From positions 62,001 through 126,000 of the forward strand of contig NZ_SOAX01000005.1 in assembly GCF_004364635.1 (NCBI RefSeq): a DNA stretch of 64,000 nucleotides, written 5' to 3'. Shown here one piece after another: positions 1 through 10,320 of the stretch. The notes under the pieces are model-generated. The model worked only from the letters and a program-made list of their open reading frames with translations, ran no database searches and had not been told where the DNA came from. Within the stretch, counting starts at the first letter, position 1, and every line of letters begins with the position of its first letter. The DNA is from Halospina denitrificans. Its GTDB lineage: Bacteria > Pseudomonadota > Gammaproteobacteria > Pseudomonadales > Oleiphilaceae. A program made the position numbers and the translations under genes.

Positions 1-782
1 ACCACGTCCTGGTAGACCGGCGCTTCCCTGGGGGCATCGGGAAATGCCTCGTTCCACTGGTTGCGGAACGCCATGCGCGCCTGCTTGTGCCAGGGGAACT
101 CGTGGGCCGGCAGAAGTTCGATGCGCTCCACCTGCTGGATGGAGCGCTGGGTTTCCGGATCAAAGGTCCGGAGTGTTTCCACCTCGTCGTCAAAGAGCTC
201 GATCCGATAGGGGTAATCCGCGCCCATGGGGTAGATATCGAGAATTGCCCCACGAACCGCGTACTCACCGTGTTCGTGCACATTTTCGGCATGACGGTAA
301 CCGGCCGCCTCCAGCCGTTCACGCCAGGGCTCGATGGACAGATGGTCGCCCACGCCGAGCAACAGGGTGTTCCCCTCGGTAAACGTCAGCGGAGGCAACC
401 GGTGCATCAATGTTCTGGCGGGAAGAACGAGTATTCCGTGCTCCACCCTAGGCAGGCGGTGAAGGGTCTGGATGCGCTGCGAGATGATGTCCTCGTGGGG
501 CGAGAACATGTCATAGGGCAGTGTTTCCCAGTCAGGCAGCGACAGCAGTTCGCGACCCGCGCGGTCGGACTGGTAGAAGTGAAGCTCCTGCTCGATCGCC
601 AGCGCCTCGTCTGTGCTGCTGGTAATGATCAGCGTAAGCCCGTTGAATCGTTCGGCGGCGTCGACAATTGCCAGGGACCGGCTGCTGCCCCGGAGTTCGC
701 CCCAGTGCCTGTGGTCGCCGGCCCTGGTTGGCGGATCGGTAGCCAGAACCTTGCGGTGGGGTGACTGTGCTGCTGCGCTCAT
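1..782 (-). CDS. mfd: Transcription-repair coupling factor Mfd, N-terminal part (runs off the left edge)
   Basis: Reading the minus strand from the ATG at 782 gives about 260 codons with no stop before the window edge. The translation contains LPDWETLPYDMFSP followed by HEDIISQRIQTL, the hallmark of the UvrB-like module at the N-terminus of Mfd, and later GEYAVRGAILDIYPMG, also typical. Mfd is the ATP-dependent translocase that removes stalled RNA polymerase from lesions and recruits UvrA. Only the UvrB-homology region is present; the RNAP-binding and translocase domains would lie to the left. The gene is divergent from gap, an arrangement known from Pseudomonas. The plus-strand frames opposite it are shadows. 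Confidence 0.95.
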   Translation of the reverse strand, partial: MSAAAQSPHRKVLATDPPTRAGDHRHWGELRGSSRSLAIVDAAERFNGLTLIITSSTDEALAIEQELHFYQSDRAGRELLSLPDWETLPYDMFSPHEDIISQRIQTLHRLPRVEHGILVLPARTLMHRLPPLTFTEGNTLLLGVGDHLSIEPWRERLEAAGYRHAENVHEHGEYAVRGAILDIYPMGADYPYRIELFDDEVETLRTFDPETQRSIQQVERIELLPAHEFPWHKQARMAFRNQWNEAFPDAPREAPVYQDV

Positions 783-860
783 CGAATCGGACTGCCTTTG
801 GGGGAAAGACGCCATTCTAAGGGCCTGACCCGGGGGCTGCCACCCCGGCGTAAAGCCGGA

Positions 861-889
861 TTGCGCCACTGGCCCTTAAGCTGGATAAT
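861..889 (+). promoter_or_regulatory. Candidate sigma70 promoter for gap
   Basis: TTGCGC (861-866), a 17-bp spacer and GATAAT (884-889) lie in the 173-bp divergent region between mfd and gap. A Shine-Dalgarno-like GAGGA at 943-947 sits 8 nt before the GTG start. Prediction by eye only. Confidence 0.4.
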
Positions 890-955
890 ACGCACCCCCG
901 CAGGGGCGTAAAGGCGCCTGCACATGTAGACAACCTGCTTCAGAGGACCCTGATC

Positions 956-2440
956 GTGAGCCAGGATCAACTCAACCGCTATTTCTCCGAGTGGACAGAA
1001 CGTGAGGCGGTGGCCGAAGCAATGATTCCGATCATTGGCCGTCTGTACCGCAAGAACAATGTGGTCACTTCCATTTACGGCCGGGCACTGATCAATCAGT
1101 CCGTCATCAACATCATCAAGGCCCATCGATTTGTGCGCCAGATCGAGGCGGAAGAGCTCAATGTTCACGATACCTATCCGATACTGGAGACGCTGGACCG
1201 CCTGAATCTCGGGCAGGCCCATATTGATGTCGGCAAACTTGCCAGTCAGTATGCGGAGGTGCGCAACGAGCAGAGCGTTGAGGAGTTTCTGCGTGAAGCG
1301 GTTGCGCCCGTGGTCGATTGTTTCGAGGACGAAAAGAAAGCGGCCCAGGAAAGGGAAACCAAGGACATCGTGCTCTACGGTTTTGGCCGTATCGGGCGTT
1401 ACCTGGCCCGGATCCTGGTCGAGAAGGCCGGCGGCGGCAACAACCTGCGCCTGCGCGCCATTGTTGTCCGCAAGGGCGGGGCGCCCAATGATCTTGAGAA
1501 GCGCGCAAGCCTGCTGCGGCGGGATTCGGTGCACGGCTCCTTCCGCGGCACTATCACCGTGGATGAGGAAAACGAGGCGATCATCGCCAACGGCAATTAC
1601 ATCCAGGTGATCTATTCCGATGGCCCGGATAAGGTCGACTACACCCGCTATGGCATCGACAACGCCATAGTGATCGACAACACCGGCATATGGCGTGACG
1701 ACAAGGAGCTGGGGCTGCACCTTGAATCCAAGGGGGTCAGTCGGGTCATGCTGACCGCGCCAGGCAAGGGCAATGTGAAGAATATCGTGCCGGGCATCAA
1801 CAACCATCTGATCGAGAAGGACGACAAGATCCTCTCGGCGGCCTCCTGCACGACCAATGCGATCACCCCGGTGCTGAAAGCCGTGAACGATCGCTTCGGT
1901 ATTCTGGACGGGCACATGGAGACCGTTCATGCCTACACCAACGACCAGAACCTGATTGATAACTATCATAAGGGTGAGCGTCGTGGTCGCAGTGCCCCAC
2001 TCAATATGGTCCTTACCGAAACCGGTGCGGCCAAGGCGGTTGCCAAGGCGCTTCCGGAGCTTGAGGGCAAGCTGACCGGCAACGCGATACGCGTGCCCAC
2101 GCCAAACGTCTCCATGGCCATCCTCAACCTGAATCTCGAGAAGGCTGCAAACCGGGATGAGCTGAATGAGTTCCTCCGGGAAGTGGCCCTGCACTCCGAT
2201 CTGCAGAAGCAGATTGATTACGTGAGTTCACCGGAAGTGGTGTCTTCAGACTTCGTCGGCTCGCGTCACGCGGGTGTGGTCGACGGCCAGGCCACCATCG
2301 CCAATGGCCATCGTGCCGTGCTCTATGTGTGGTATGACAACGAGGCGGGCTACAGCGCCCAGGTCATCAGGGTTGTCAGCGAGATGGCCGGCATGTCTTT
2401 TCCGATATTCCCCGAAAGGGGTACGGCTGCTGACCACTGA
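956..2440 (+). CDS. gap: Glyceraldehyde-3-phosphate dehydrogenase, long form
   Basis: 494-residue protein that oxidises glyceraldehyde 3-phosphate to 1,3-bisphosphoglycerate with NAD(P). The Rossmann motif GFGRIGR is at about 142-148 and the catalytic cysteine motif SAASCTTNAITP places Cys298. About 135 extra residues precede the nucleotide-binding domain, so the protein is far longer than the usual 330-340-residue GapA. It belongs to the long GAPDH type found beside mfd and nqr in Pseudomonas. The start is a GTG with a purine-rich GAGGA 8 nt upstream; no in-frame ATG is better placed. The gene ends at a strong terminator before nqrA, so it is probably transcribed alone. Whether it works in glycolysis or gluconeogenesis is not visible here. 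Confidence 0.95.
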   Translation: MSQDQLNRYFSEWTEREAVAEAMIPIIGRLYRKNNVVTSIYGRALINQSVINIIKAHRFVRQIEAEELNVHDTYPILETLDRLNLGQAHIDVGKLASQYAEVRNEQSVEEFLREAVAPVVDCFEDEKKAAQERETKDIVLYGFGRIGRYLARILVEKAGGGNNLRLRAIVVRKGGAPNDLEKRASLLRRDSVHGSFRGTITVDEENEAIIANGNYIQVIYSDGPDKVDYTRYGIDNAIVIDNTGIWRDDKELGLHLESKGVSRVMLTAPGKGNVKNIVPGINNHLIEKDDKILSAASCTTNAITPVLKAVNDRFGILDGHMETVHAYTNDQNLIDNYHKGERRGRSAPLNMVLTETGAAKAVAKALPELEGKLTGNAIRVPTPNVSMAILNLNLEKAANRDELNEFLREVALHSDLQKQIDYVSSPEVVSSDFVGSRHAGVVDGQATIANGHRAVLYVWYDNEAGYSAQVIRVVSEMAGMSFPIFPERGTAADH

Positions 2441-2461
2441 TGCGCGTATCATGCGTTTCTC

Positions 2462-2515
2462 AGGGCCGGATACCGATGCAGCCGTAACCGGCTCGCATGG
2501 GGTCCGGCCCTTTTT
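2462..2515 (+). terminator. Rho-independent terminator after gap
   Basis: AGGGCCGGA (2462-2470) pairs with TCCGGCCCT (2503-2511), with a second inner stem (AGCCG/CGGCT) inside, followed by a T run to 2515. Confidence 0.8.
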
Positions 2516-2520
2516 ATGTG

Positions 2521-2549
2521 TGGATAATACGGCATTACATCATTATAAT
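2521..2549 (+). promoter_or_regulatory. Candidate promoter of the nqr operon
   Basis: TGGATA (2521-2526), a 17-bp spacer and a consensus TATAAT (2544-2549), immediately after the gap terminator and 44 bp before the nqrA ATG. The -10 is perfect and the -35 matches 4 of 6. Confidence 0.55.
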
Positions 2550-2593
2550 TGGGCCGATTTTTCACTCCATCCTGTTCTGATTGGGCAAAGCGA

Positions 2594-3946
2594 ATGATCA
2601 AGATCAAGAAAGGCCTCGATCTTCCGATGAATGGCAAGCCCGAGTCCACTATCGAGGAAGGTCGGCCAGTCAGGCACGTTGGCCTGACCGGTTTTGACTA
2701 TGTCGGCATGAAGCCGACCCTCGAAGTTCGCGAAGGTGATCGCGTCAAGCGTGGCTCGCTGTTGTTTACCGACAAGAAGAATCCAGGCGTACGCTATACA
2801 GCGCCGGCGTCCGGCGTCGTCCGTGAGATCAACCGCGGTGAGCGGCGGGTTTTCCAGTCCCTGGTTATTGAAACTGAGGGTGACGAGGCGGAGACCTTCG
2901 AGAAATACAGTGTGTCATCACTGGACAGTCTCGAATACCAGCAAGTAGTTGATAATCTTGTTAACAGCGGGCTCTGGCCGGTATTGAGAACACGCCCTTA
3001 CAGCAAAGTGCCCGCAATTGACAGCGAACCGCCACACTCGATTTTTGTGTCGGTTATGGACACCAACCCTGTGGCACCGGATCCCCAGCTTATTATCAAT
3101 GACGATCCGGAAGCGTTTGAGAATGGCCTGCGTGTCCTAGGGCGTCTGACCGAAGGCAAGGTGTTCGTCACGGGCCGTCCCGATACACAGGTGCCTGTCC
3201 CGAACGACAGCCGCTTTGAAAAGCATGCCTTTGACGGGCCGCACCCCGCCGGTAATGTGGGAACGCATATCCACTATCTGGACCCCGTGGGGGGCGATAA
3301 GACCGTCTGGACCGTCGCCTATCAGAAGGTGATGGATATAGGGCGCTTTTTCACCACGGGTGAGCTTCCGAAGGAACAGATCGTTGCCATCACCGGCCCC
3401 TGCGCCCGCAAGCCACGCCTGGTGCGTACCCAGATCGGGGCCAGCCTGGATGAGCTTCTTGAGGGCGAAATCGAGCAGGGTGATATGGATGTCCGTGTCG
3501 TCAACGGCTCCGTGCTGGGCGGGCGAGCCGCTCGGGGGCCAGTGTCCTATCTGGCCCGCAGCGTGAGTCAGGTGACGCTGCTCGAGGAAGGCTATCGCCG
3601 ATACTTCATGGGGTGGTTGTCCCCGGGGACCAACCGTTTCTCCCGGCTCAACATCTATCTGTCCAAGCTGATGCCGGGCAAGAGATTCAACTTTACAACC
3701 ACGACCAACGGGTCGGAGCGCGCCATGGTACCGATCGGTACCTACGAGGAGGTGATGCCACTCGACATCCTGCCCACACAGCTTCTGCGGACGCTGATTG
3801 TCCAGGATACAGAGCAGGCACAGCTTCTGGGAGCACTGGAGCTGGATGAAGAGGATCTGGCTCTGTGCACCTTTGTGTGTCCGGGTAAATACGAATATGG
3901 GCCGATTCTCAGGCAGAATCTGACGCGTATCGAGATCGAGGGCTGA
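2594..3946 (+). CDS. nqrA: Na+-translocating NADH:quinone reductase subunit A
   Basis: 450-residue subunit of the six-subunit Na+-NQR, the respiratory complex that oxidises NADH, reduces ubiquinone and pumps sodium out across the inner membrane. NqrA is the peripheral cytoplasmic subunit. The N-terminus [11 protein letters not shown] is the family's normal start, so the ATG at 2594 is chosen over an upstream in-frame codon at 2549 that lies on the predicted -10 box. No strong ribosome-binding site precedes it. First gene of nqrABCDEF, with nqrB 3 nt downstream. Length and motifs are normal. Confidence 0.97.
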   Translation: MIKIKKGLDLPMNGKPESTIEEGRPVRHVGLTGFDYVGMKPTLEVREGDRVKRGSLLFTDKKNPGVRYTAPASGVVREINRGERRVFQSLVIETEGDEAETFEKYSVSSLDSLEYQQVVDNLVNSGLWPVLRTRPYSKVPAIDSEPPHSIFVSVMDTNPVAPDPQLIINDDPEAFENGLRVLGRLTEGKVFVTGRPDTQVPVPNDSRFEKHAFDGPHPAGNVGTHIHYLDPVGGDKTVWTVAYQKVMDIGRFFTTGELPKEQIVAITGPCARKPRLVRTQIGASLDELLEGEIEQGDMDVRVVNGSVLGGRAARGPVSYLARSVSQVTLLEEGYRRYFMGWLSPGTNRFSRLNIYLSKLMPGKRFNFTTTTNGSERAMVPIGTYEEVMPLDILPTQLLRTLIVQDTEQAQLLGALELDEEDLALCTFVCPGKYEYGPILRQNLTRIEIEG

Positions 3947-3949
3947 TTC

Positions 3950-5155
3950 ATGGCGCTAAGACAGTTTTTTGACCGGATTGAGCCGCACTTTGAGAAGGGT
4001 GGCCGTTTCGAGCGCTGGTATCCGCTGTACGAGGCAGCGGACACCATCTTTTACACACCACCGACAGTGACCCGCAGCAACGCGCATGTGCGTGATGGTA
4101 TCGACCTCAAGCGGATCATGATCACAGTCTGGTTCTGTGTGTTCCCCGCCATGTTCTTCGGTATGTGGAACATTGGCTACCAGGCCAATACCTATCTGGC
4201 CGAGCAGGGCCTCGCGATGGACGAGGGGCTCCGGGCAGCATTCATCTCCGCGCTCGCCGGCAATGACCCGAGCAGTATCTGGGACAATATTATTTTCGGT
4301 GCGGCCTACTTCGTACCGATCTATTTCGTCACCTTTGTGGTTGGCGGCTTCTGGGAAGTGCTTTTCGCGATGACGCGTAAGCACGAGGTGAACGAGGGCT
4401 TTTTCGTCACCTCAATCCTGTTTGCGCTGATCCTTCCCCCCACCACGCCACTCTGGCAGGTGGCGCTGGGCATCAGTTTTGGTGTCGTGATCGCAAAAGA
4501 GATCTTTGGCGGTACCGGCAAGAACTTCCTGAACCCGGCCCTGACGGGGCGCGCCTTTCTGTATTTCGCCTATCCGGCGCAGTTGTCGGGCGCCCAGGTA
4601 TGGACGGCTGTCGATGGCTTCAGTGGCGCGACATCACTGAGTGTGGCGGCGTCTGGCGGCATGGAGGCGCTCAAGGATCACCTGACCTGGTTTGATGCGT
4701 TCTGGGGATTCATGCAGGGTTCCATGGGAGAAACATCGACCGCGATGATCCTGATTGGCGGCGCAGTGCTGCTGATCATGAAGATTGCGAGCTATCGCAT
4801 CGTCGCCGGTGTGCTGATCGGGATGATTGCGACCTCACTGCTCTTCAATGCCGTGGGGTCTGAATCGAATCCGATGTTCGGGATACCGCCACACTGGCAT
4901 TTTGTGCTGGGAGGTTTTGCCTTCGCCATGATGTTCATGGCCACGGATCCGGTCTCGGCGTCCATGACCAATATCGGACGCTGGATTTTCGGTATCTTCA
5001 TCGGGGTCATGACAGTTCTGATCCGGGTCGTGAACCCGGCCTTTCCGGAAGGCGTGATGCTCGCGATTCTGTTCGCGAACCTCTTCGCCCCCTTCATTGA
5101 CCATCTCGTCATACAGGCCAACATTAAGCGGAGGCAAGCTCGTGTCGCAGTCTAA
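3950..5155 (+). CDS. nqrB: Na+-NQR subunit B, membrane flavoprotein
   Basis: 401-residue polytopic inner-membrane subunit. The motif GFSGATSL places the covalent FMN attachment threonine at about Thr228 (SGAT, residues 225-228), equivalent to the phosphoester-linked FMN site known in Vibrio NqrB. Many hydrophobic segments span residues 55-390. NqrB carries riboflavin and FMN and is part of the sodium pathway and the quinone site. It starts 3 nt after nqrA and its 3' end overlaps the chosen nqrC start by 14 nt, as expected for translational coupling. Flavinylation needs an ApbE enzyme, which is not encoded in this window. Confidence 0.97.
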   Translation: MALRQFFDRIEPHFEKGGRFERWYPLYEAADTIFYTPPTVTRSNAHVRDGIDLKRIMITVWFCVFPAMFFGMWNIGYQANTYLAEQGLAMDEGLRAAFISALAGNDPSSIWDNIIFGAAYFVPIYFVTFVVGGFWEVLFAMTRKHEVNEGFFVTSILFALILPPTTPLWQVALGISFGVVIAKEIFGGTGKNFLNPALTGRAFLYFAYPAQLSGAQVWTAVDGFSGATSLSVAASGGMEALKDHLTWFDAFWGFMQGSMGETSTAMILIGGAVLLIMKIASYRIVAGVLIGMIATSLLFNAVGSESNPMFGIPPHWHFVLGGFAFAMMFMATDPVSASMTNIGRWIFGIFIGVMTVLIRVVNPAFPEGVMLAILFANLFAPFIDHLVIQANIKRRQARVAV

Positions 5156-5942
5156 CGATACAATCCGCAAAACGCTGATCGTAGCGGTCTCGCTCAGTAT
5201 CGTCTTCTCGGTCGTGGTATCCGGATCTGCTGTGATGCTGCGGCCATTGCAGGAGAAGAACAAGGCACTGAGTACCCGCTCGAACATGATTGCGGCAGCT
5301 GGTGTGTTGTCCTCAGGCGCATCCAATGAGAAAGTGTCAGAAGCCTTTGAGCAGTTTGAAGTGCTCCTCGTTGAGATGGGGACGGGCGAGATAGTCACTC
5401 CTGAGGCTGTTAATGCCAAATCGGCGGAAGCCTATGACCAGCGGGCGGCGTCCAGGGATATGGAGCTGTCCCGGAGCCTGGAAGAGGACCCGGCCGGGAT
5501 CAATCGGCTGGCGAAGTACCGGAAAGTCTACGTTCTCCGTGACGGGGAGGAAGTCACCAAAATCGTCCTCCCGATCCATGGATATGGCCTCTGGTCAACA
5601 ATGTATGGCTTTCTCGCGCTTCAAGGGGATGCCAACACGGTTGAAGGGATCCGCTTTTACGAACATGCCGAAACGCCCGGACTGGGCGGCGAGATTGAGA
5701 ACCCCGAGTGGACCGCCAAGTGGAAGGGCAAAAAGATCTATGAAGACGGTGAATGGACGGATCCGAAGTTTGCCCTCGTCAAGGGTGGCGTTGGCGAGAA
5801 TACGGACAACAAGGAGTACAAGGTGGATGCATTGTCCGGGGCGACGCTGACCTCGCGCGGTGTTGGTAGCACGGTTAATTTCTGGTTGGGTGATCGGGGT
5901 TACGGCCCGTTTCTCAAGAAAGTTCGGCAGGGGGAGATCTGA
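5142..5942 (+). CDS. nqrC: Na+-NQR subunit C, covalent FMN protein
   Basis: 266-residue subunit with one N-terminal membrane anchor (about residues 10-30) and a periplasmic flavin domain. The motif [10 protein letters not shown] near residue 235 holds the threonine that receives FMN covalently. The start is a GTG at 5142 preceded by GGAGG at 5130-5134 (7-nt spacing); an earlier in-frame ATG at 5097 lies inside nqrB with no such site. Between nqrB (overlap) and nqrD (3-nt gap) in the operon. Requires ApbE for maturation. Confidence 0.96.
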   Translation: MSQSNDTIRKTLIVAVSLSIVFSVVVSGSAVMLRPLQEKNKALSTRSNMIAAAGVLSSGASNEKVSEAFEQFEVLLVEMGTGEIVTPEAVNAKSAEAYDQRAASRDMELSRSLEEDPAGINRLAKYRKVYVLRDGEEVTKIVLPIHGYGLWSTMYGFLALQGDANTVEGIRFYEHAETPGLGGEIENPEWTAKWKGKKIYEDGEWTDPKFALVKGGVGENTDNKEYKVDALSGATLTSRGVGSTVNFWLGDRGYGPFLKKVRQGEI

Positions 5943-5945
5943 ACC

Positions 5946-6596
5946 ATGGCGGAACTCAAGACCAAAGATGTCCTTTTCGGTCCCATACTCTATAACAATC
6001 CTATTGCGCTACAGGTTCTGGGGATCTGCTCGGCGCTGGCCGTCACCAGCAGCCTGAAAGTGAGCCTGGTTATGTGCGCAGCGGTTATCGCGGTGACCTG
6101 TGCGTCCAACGTCGCGGTCTCACTTATACGTAGTCAGATACCCAGCAGCATCCGCATCATTGTGCAGATGACGATCATTGCCTCACTGGTTATCGTCGTC
6201 GATCAGTTCCTTCAGGCCTTTGCGTACCAGATCAGTAAGCAGCTCTCTGTGTTTGTGGGGTTGATCATCACCAACTGCATCATCCTCGGTCGCGCTGAAG
6301 GCTTTGCCATGCAGAATGGCCCCTGGCTCAGTTTCGTGGATGGGCTTGGTAATGGGCTCGGTTACAGCCTGATCCTGGTAGTGGTAGCGATAGCCCGGGA
6401 GGCATTGGGTGCCGGCACGCTGCTCGGTTACGCGGTCATGCCTGAGTGGTATGTGCCTAATGGCCTGATGCTGCTGCCGCCGAGTGCCTTCTTCCTGATT
6501 GGCCTGTTCATCTGGGCCGTGCGGACCTGGGATCCGGAGCAGGTTGAGGAAGAGGAATACGAGATGCAGCCTCACAGAGTTAGGGAGGCCTTCTAA
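5946..6596 (+). CDS. nqrD: Na+-NQR subunit D
   Basis: 216-residue integral membrane subunit of the NqrD/RnfE family with about six hydrophobic helices. With NqrE it forms the inverted pair of membrane subunits around the intramembrane iron centre of Na+-NQR. The motif [15 protein letters not shown] is typical: its cysteine in the TNC turn is one of the conserved pair in NqrD. The C-terminus is short, acidic and cytoplasmic. It is directly followed by nqrE, whose ATG overlaps the TAA stop by one base. Confidence 0.96.
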   Translation: MAELKTKDVLFGPILYNNPIALQVLGICSALAVTSSLKVSLVMCAAVIAVTCASNVAVSLIRSQIPSSIRIIVQMTIIASLVIVVDQFLQAFAYQISKQLSVFVGLIITNCIILGRAEGFAMQNGPWLSFVDGLGNGLGYSLILVVVAIAREALGAGTLLGYAVMPEWYVPNGLMLLPPSAFFLIGLFIWAVRTWDPEQVEEEEYEMQPHRVREAF

Positions 6597-7204
6597 TGGA
6601 ACATTATATCAGCCTGATACTGCAGGCCGTTTTTGTTGAGAACCTGGCGTTGGCCTTCTTTCTGGGGATGTGTACGTTCATTGCCATTTCCAAGAAGGTT
6701 GAGGCGGCCGTTGGCCTCGGCATTGCGGTTATCGTGGTGCTGTCGATCTCGGTTCCCGTCAATAACCTGATCTACAGCTATGTGCTGCAGGATGGCGCGC
6801 TCAGCTGGGCGGGGCTTCCGAACGTTAACCTGAATTTCCTGGGCCTGCTGACTTACATCGGTGTCATCGCGGCGCTGGTTCAGATTCTTGAGATGTTCCT
6901 CGACCGCTATGTACCGGCGCTCTATAACGCTCTTGGTGTTTTCCTGCCACTGATCACGGTGAATTGCGCGATCCTGGGTGCATCGCTCTTCATGGTGGAA
7001 CGGAATTACAACTTTTCCGAGAGTGTGGCGTATGGGTTCGGAGCCGGCATTGGTTGGGCACTGGCGATCATTGCCCTGGCCGGCATCCGCGAGAAACTTA
7101 AATACAGTGACGTACCGGCAGGTTTGCGTGGGCTGGGCATCACCTTTATCACCGTGGGGCTGATGTCGCTGGGCTTTATGTCCTTTTCCGGTATCTCCCT
7201 GTAA
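6596..7204 (+). CDS. nqrE: Na+-NQR subunit E
   Basis: 202-residue polytopic membrane subunit, NqrE/RnfA family, partner of NqrD. The segment [16 protein letters not shown] contains the conserved cysteine of the VNCA turn that helps ligate the intramembrane iron centre. About six hydrophobic segments cover nearly the whole chain. The start codon overlaps the nqrD stop (TAATG), indicating translational coupling. Confidence 0.96.
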   Translation: MEHYISLILQAVFVENLALAFFLGMCTFIAISKKVEAAVGLGIAVIVVLSISVPVNNLIYSYVLQDGALSWAGLPNVNLNFLGLLTYIGVIAALVQILEMFLDRYVPALYNALGVFLPLITVNCAILGASLFMVERNYNFSESVAYGFGAGIGWALAIIALAGIREKLKYSDVPAGLRGLGITFITVGLMSLGFMSFSGISL

Positions 7205-7241
7205 AGACGACGGAATCAGGATCTAACCAGAAGGCGTAATC

Positions 7242-8468
7242 ATGGCTACAGAAATCATACTGGGCGTGGTGATGTTCACCGTTATCGTCCTGTCGCTGGT
7301 CGCAGTGATCCTCGGGGCGAGAGCCAGACTGGTCAGCTCCGGTGATATCAACATCGAGGTCAATGGAGACCCCGAGCACAGCTTTGAGACCCAGGCAGGC
7401 GGCAAGCTGCTGGGGAAACTGGCCGAACAGGGGATTTTCCTGTCGTCAGCCTGTGGCGGCGGTGGCAGTTGCGGCCAGTGCGTGTGCAAGGTTCATGAAG
7501 GTGGTGGGGCCGTATTGGCCACCGAAAAGAACCACTTTACACCCCGTGAGCAACGGGATGGCTGGCGGCTGTCCTGCCAGGTGCCGGTCAAGCAGGATAT
7601 GAAGGTCGAGGTTCCGGAGGAATTCTTCGGTGTGCAGAAGTGGGAGTGCACCGTGCGCTCCAATCACAACGTTGCCACCTTCATCAAGGAAACCATTCTG
7701 GATCTTCCCGAGGGCGAAGAGGTGGACTTCCGGGCCGGCGGTTATGTGCAGTTTGAGGCCCCGCCCCATGAAGTTTACTTCAAGGACTTCGATGTAGACG
7801 AAGAGTATCACGAGGATTGGGACAAGCACGGGCTTTGGGACCTCAAATCCGTAGTGAAGGAAGATATCGTGCGGGCCTACTCCATGGCCAACTATCCGGG
7901 TGAGAAGGGCGAACTGCGCTTCAATATCCGGATTGCCACGCCACCGCCCGGTACGAACCATCCGCCAGGTCAGATGTCGTCCTATATGTTCAGCCTGAAG
8001 CCGGGCGACAAGATGACGGTCATGGGGCCATTCGGCGAGTTCTTCGCCAAGGATACCGATGCGGAAATGATCTTTATCGGTGGTGGTGCGGGTATGGCTC
8101 CCATGCGGGCGCACATTTTTGACCAGCTCAAGCGCCTTAATTCCAAGCGTAAGATCAGCTTCTGGTATGGTGCGCGCAGCAGGCGGGAAATGTTCTATGT
8201 TGAGGACTTCAACCAGCTGCAGGAAGACTACGATAACTTTGAGTGGCACGTCGCCCTGTCGGACCCGCTGCCCGAGGACGAATGGGAAGGGGATACCGGC
8301 TTTATCCACAATGTGCTCTATGATCGCTATCTCAAGGACCATGAGGCTCCCGAGGACGTCGAGTACTATATGTGTGGGCCGCCAATCATGAATGCGGTCA
8401 GCATCAAGATGCTCAAGGACCTTGGCGTCGAGGATGAAAACATCATGCTTGATGACTTTGGCGGCTGA
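7242..8468 (+). CDS. nqrF: Na+-NQR subunit F, NADH-oxidising flavoprotein
   Basis: 408-residue electron-input subunit. One N-terminal helix (about 4-26) anchors it. A plant-type ferredoxin domain carries the [2Fe-2S] ligands Cys71, Cys77, Cys80 and Cys112 ([10 protein letters not shown], then LSCQVP). A ferredoxin reductase-like module follows, with an FAD-binding RAYSMANYP and nucleotide-binding [12 protein letters not shown], and a C-terminal YMCGPP motif for NADH. Length is normal. Last structural gene of the operon: a hairpin terminator follows 13 nt after the stop. The neighbouring apbE found after nqrF in many relatives is absent. Confidence 0.97.
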   Translation: MATEIILGVVMFTVIVLSLVAVILGARARLVSSGDINIEVNGDPEHSFETQAGGKLLGKLAEQGIFLSSACGGGGSCGQCVCKVHEGGGAVLATEKNHFTPREQRDGWRLSCQVPVKQDMKVEVPEEFFGVQKWECTVRSNHNVATFIKETILDLPEGEEVDFRAGGYVQFEAPPHEVYFKDFDVDEEYHEDWDKHGLWDLKSVVKEDIVRAYSMANYPGEKGELRFNIRIATPPPGTNHPPGQMSSYMFSLKPGDKMTVMGPFGEFFAKDTDAEMIFIGGGAGMAPMRAHIFDQLKRLNSKRKISFWYGARSRREMFYVEDFNQLQEDYDNFEWHVALSDPLPEDEWEGDTGFIHNVLYDRYLKDHEAPEDVEYYMCGPPIMNAVSIKMLKDLGVEDENIMLDDFGG

Positions 8469-8481
8469 CCGTTACTCAGAG

Positions 8482-8507
8482 ACACCCGGCTCCGGCCGGG
8501 TGTTTTT
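8482..8507 (+). terminator. Rho-independent terminator after nqrF
   Basis: ACACCCGGC (8482-8490) pairs perfectly with GCCGGGTGT (8495-8503) around a TCCG loop, followed by a T run. nqrM lies beyond it, so nqrM is transcribed by read-through or from its own promoter. Confidence 0.85.
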
Positions 8508-8577
8508 GGTTGCGGACAGAGGTTGATCGGCGTCACACTGGATGTTGAAGAATCCCGGCGGCCGTGAGGAGGTTGCT

Positions 8578-8847
8578 ATGTTGAATACGTTTTTGTTGGC
8601 CCTTGGTCTGGTGCTTCTGTTGATCGCGGGCATGTCCATTGGGGTAATTTTCGGCCGTAAGCCGATCAGTGGTTCCTGTGGCGGTGTCGGAAGCCAGATC
8701 GGCGGCGGTGGGGGCGGATGCTCAGTCTGTGGTCGTGAATCCGGAACCTGCGACGATGACGCCGAAGACGGTGAATTACCTGACCGTTCCGGCACGGCTG
8801 CTCATCTGGCCTACAAGGCGGGCGGCGTCAGCCGGGATAACACCTGA
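8578..8847 (+). CDS. nqrM: Na+-NQR maturation protein NqrM (DUF539)
   Basis: 89-residue protein with one N-terminal transmembrane helix (about 4-26) followed by GRKPISGSCGG and a Gly/Cys-rich tail with Cys34, Cys48, Cys51 and Cys58. This matches the DUF539/NqrM family, required for assembly of the iron centre shared by NqrD and NqrE. The ATG at 8578 is chosen because TGAGGAGGT lies just upstream and the family starts with this hydrophobic helix. It sits 109 nt after nqrF, beyond a terminator. Confidence 0.92.
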   Translation: MLNTFLLALGLVLLLIAGMSIGVIFGRKPISGSCGGVGSQIGGGGGGCSVCGRESGTCDDDAEDGELPDRSGTAAHLAYKAGGVSRDNT

Positions 8848-8925
8848 CCCCGGGCCTGGCGACCGCAAGCTGGACGAAACCCGGATTCCCGGGGACTTAC
8901 ACTGGTTATAGGAGTTTGTGATCTG

Positions 8926-10320
8926 ATGTCGGATCAGCATTTTGATGTTGTTGTGATTGGTGCCGGTCCCGCCGGTGAGGGCGCCGCAATGAACGCGGCC
9001 AAGCATGGCAGCCGTGTTGCCATTGTGGATGACAAGCAGACCGTCGGTGGGAACTGCACCCATTGGGCAACGATACCTTCCAAGGCGTTGCGGTATTCCG
9101 TCAAACAGATCATCAACTTCAACACCAATTCGATGTTCCGGGATATTGGAGAGCCGCGCTGGTTTTCCTTTCCGCGGGTCCTTCAGAATGCTGAGCGGGT
9201 GCGTGACAAACAGGTCAAACTTCGCACCGGGTTCTACGCGCGTAACCGGGTCGAGCGCTTTCACGGGAAGGCCCGCTTCCAGGACCAGAATCAGCTTGAA
9301 GTCTACTCCGAGGAGATGGGGGACCAGCTTCTCACGGCGGACAGTTTCATTATTGCTACCGGCTCTTCCCCGTATCTGCCGCCGGACGTCGATTTTTCCC
9401 ATGATCGAATCTATAACAGCGACTCCATTCTGACGCTCTCCCATACACCGCGAACCCTGACGATCTATGGCGCTGGGGTGATCGGGTGTGAGTATGCATC
9501 GATTTTCTGTGGTCTGGGTGTCAAGGTTGACCTGATCAATCCGGGTAACCGGTTGCTGTCATTCCTGGATGATGAGATCTCGGACGCGTTGAGTTACCAC
9601 CTCCGTAACCATGGGGTACTGGTTCGGCATAATGAAAAGTATGCGTCAGTTGAGGGCGACAACCATGGGGTTGTTCTGAACCTCGAGTCCGGCAAGAAGG
9701 TCCGGTCTGACGCCTTCATGTGGTGTAACGGGCGCAGCGGTAATACAGGCTCGTTGGGCCTGGATAACGTGGGTCTCGAAGTGAATTACCGTGGCCAGCT
9801 CAGCGTTGATGATCATTACCGGACCCAGGTTCCGAATATCTACGCCGTTGGTGATGTAATCGGGTGGCCGGGGCTCGCCAGCGCGGCCTATGACCAGGGG
9901 CGCTCGGCTTCGTCGGATATACTGTCTGACAAGTATTTCCGGTATGTGGACGATGTTCCGACCGGGATCTACACCATTCCTGAAATCAGCTCAGTGGGGC
10001 CGACAGAACGGGAGCTTACGGAAGCCAAGGTGCCGTATGAGGTGGGGCAGGCGTTTTTCAAGGATCTGGCCCGCGCGCAGATTTCCGGGGATCCTGTAGG
10101 CATGCTCAAGCTGCTGTTCCATCGCGAAACGAAGCAGCTTCTTGGCATTCACTGTTTTGGCGACCAGGCCGCGGAGATCGTGCATATCGGCCAGGCCATC
10201 ATGAATCAGCCTGGTGATGCCAACACACTGGATTACTTTATCAACACCACCTTCAATTACCCCACCATGGCGGAGGCCTATCGTGTCGCTGCCCTGAATG
10301 GCCTTAACCGGCTTTTCTAG
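8926..10320 (+). CDS. sthA: Soluble pyridine nucleotide transhydrogenase
   Basis: 464-residue flavoprotein that equilibrates NADPH + NAD+ with NADP+ + NADH in the cytoplasm. The N-terminus has the FAD dinucleotide fold [10 protein letters not shown], then [16 protein letters not shown]. As is normal for SthA, the second cysteine of the disulfide reductase CxxxxC pair is missing, which separates it from dihydrolipoamide dehydrogenase. A second nucleotide fold ([12 protein letters not shown]) and a C-terminal dimerisation domain follow. It follows the nqr genes as in Pseudomonas. Its TAG stop forms half of a CTAG palindrome shared with the stop of the convergent phosphodiesterase gene. Confidence 0.96.
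   Translation: MSDQHFDVVVIGAGPAGEGAAMNAAKHGSRVAIVDDKQTVGGNCTHWATIPSKALRYSVKQIINFNTNSMFRDIGEPRWFSFPRVLQNAERVRDKQVKLRTGFYARNRVERFHGKARFQDQNQLEVYSEEMGDQLLTADSFIIATGSSPYLPPDVDFSHDRIYNSDSILTLSHTPRTLTIYGAGVIGCEYASIFCGLGVKVDLINPGNRLLSFLDDEISDALSYHLRNHGVLVRHNEKYASVEGDNHGVVLNLESGKKVRSDAFMWCNGRSGNTGSLGLDNVGLEVNYRGQLSVDDHYRTQVPNIYAVGDVIGWPGLASAAYDQGRSASSDILSDKYFRYVDDVPTGIYTIPEISSVGPTERELTEAKVPYEVGQAFFKDLARAQISGDPVGMLKLLFHRETKQLLGIHCFGDQAAEIVHIGQAIMNQPGDANTLDYFINTTFNYPTMAEAYRVAALNGLNRLF

Noticed and set aside
779-2194. Minus-strand frame of 471 codons opposite gap
   Set aside because: Shadow of the GAPDH coding strand; no ribosome site or recognisable domain, and it would overlap the mfd start.
8926-10320. 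Missing second redox cysteine in SthA as a damaging mutation
   Set aside because: Soluble transhydrogenases normally lack the CxxxxC disulfide, so [11 protein letters not shown] is the expected family form.
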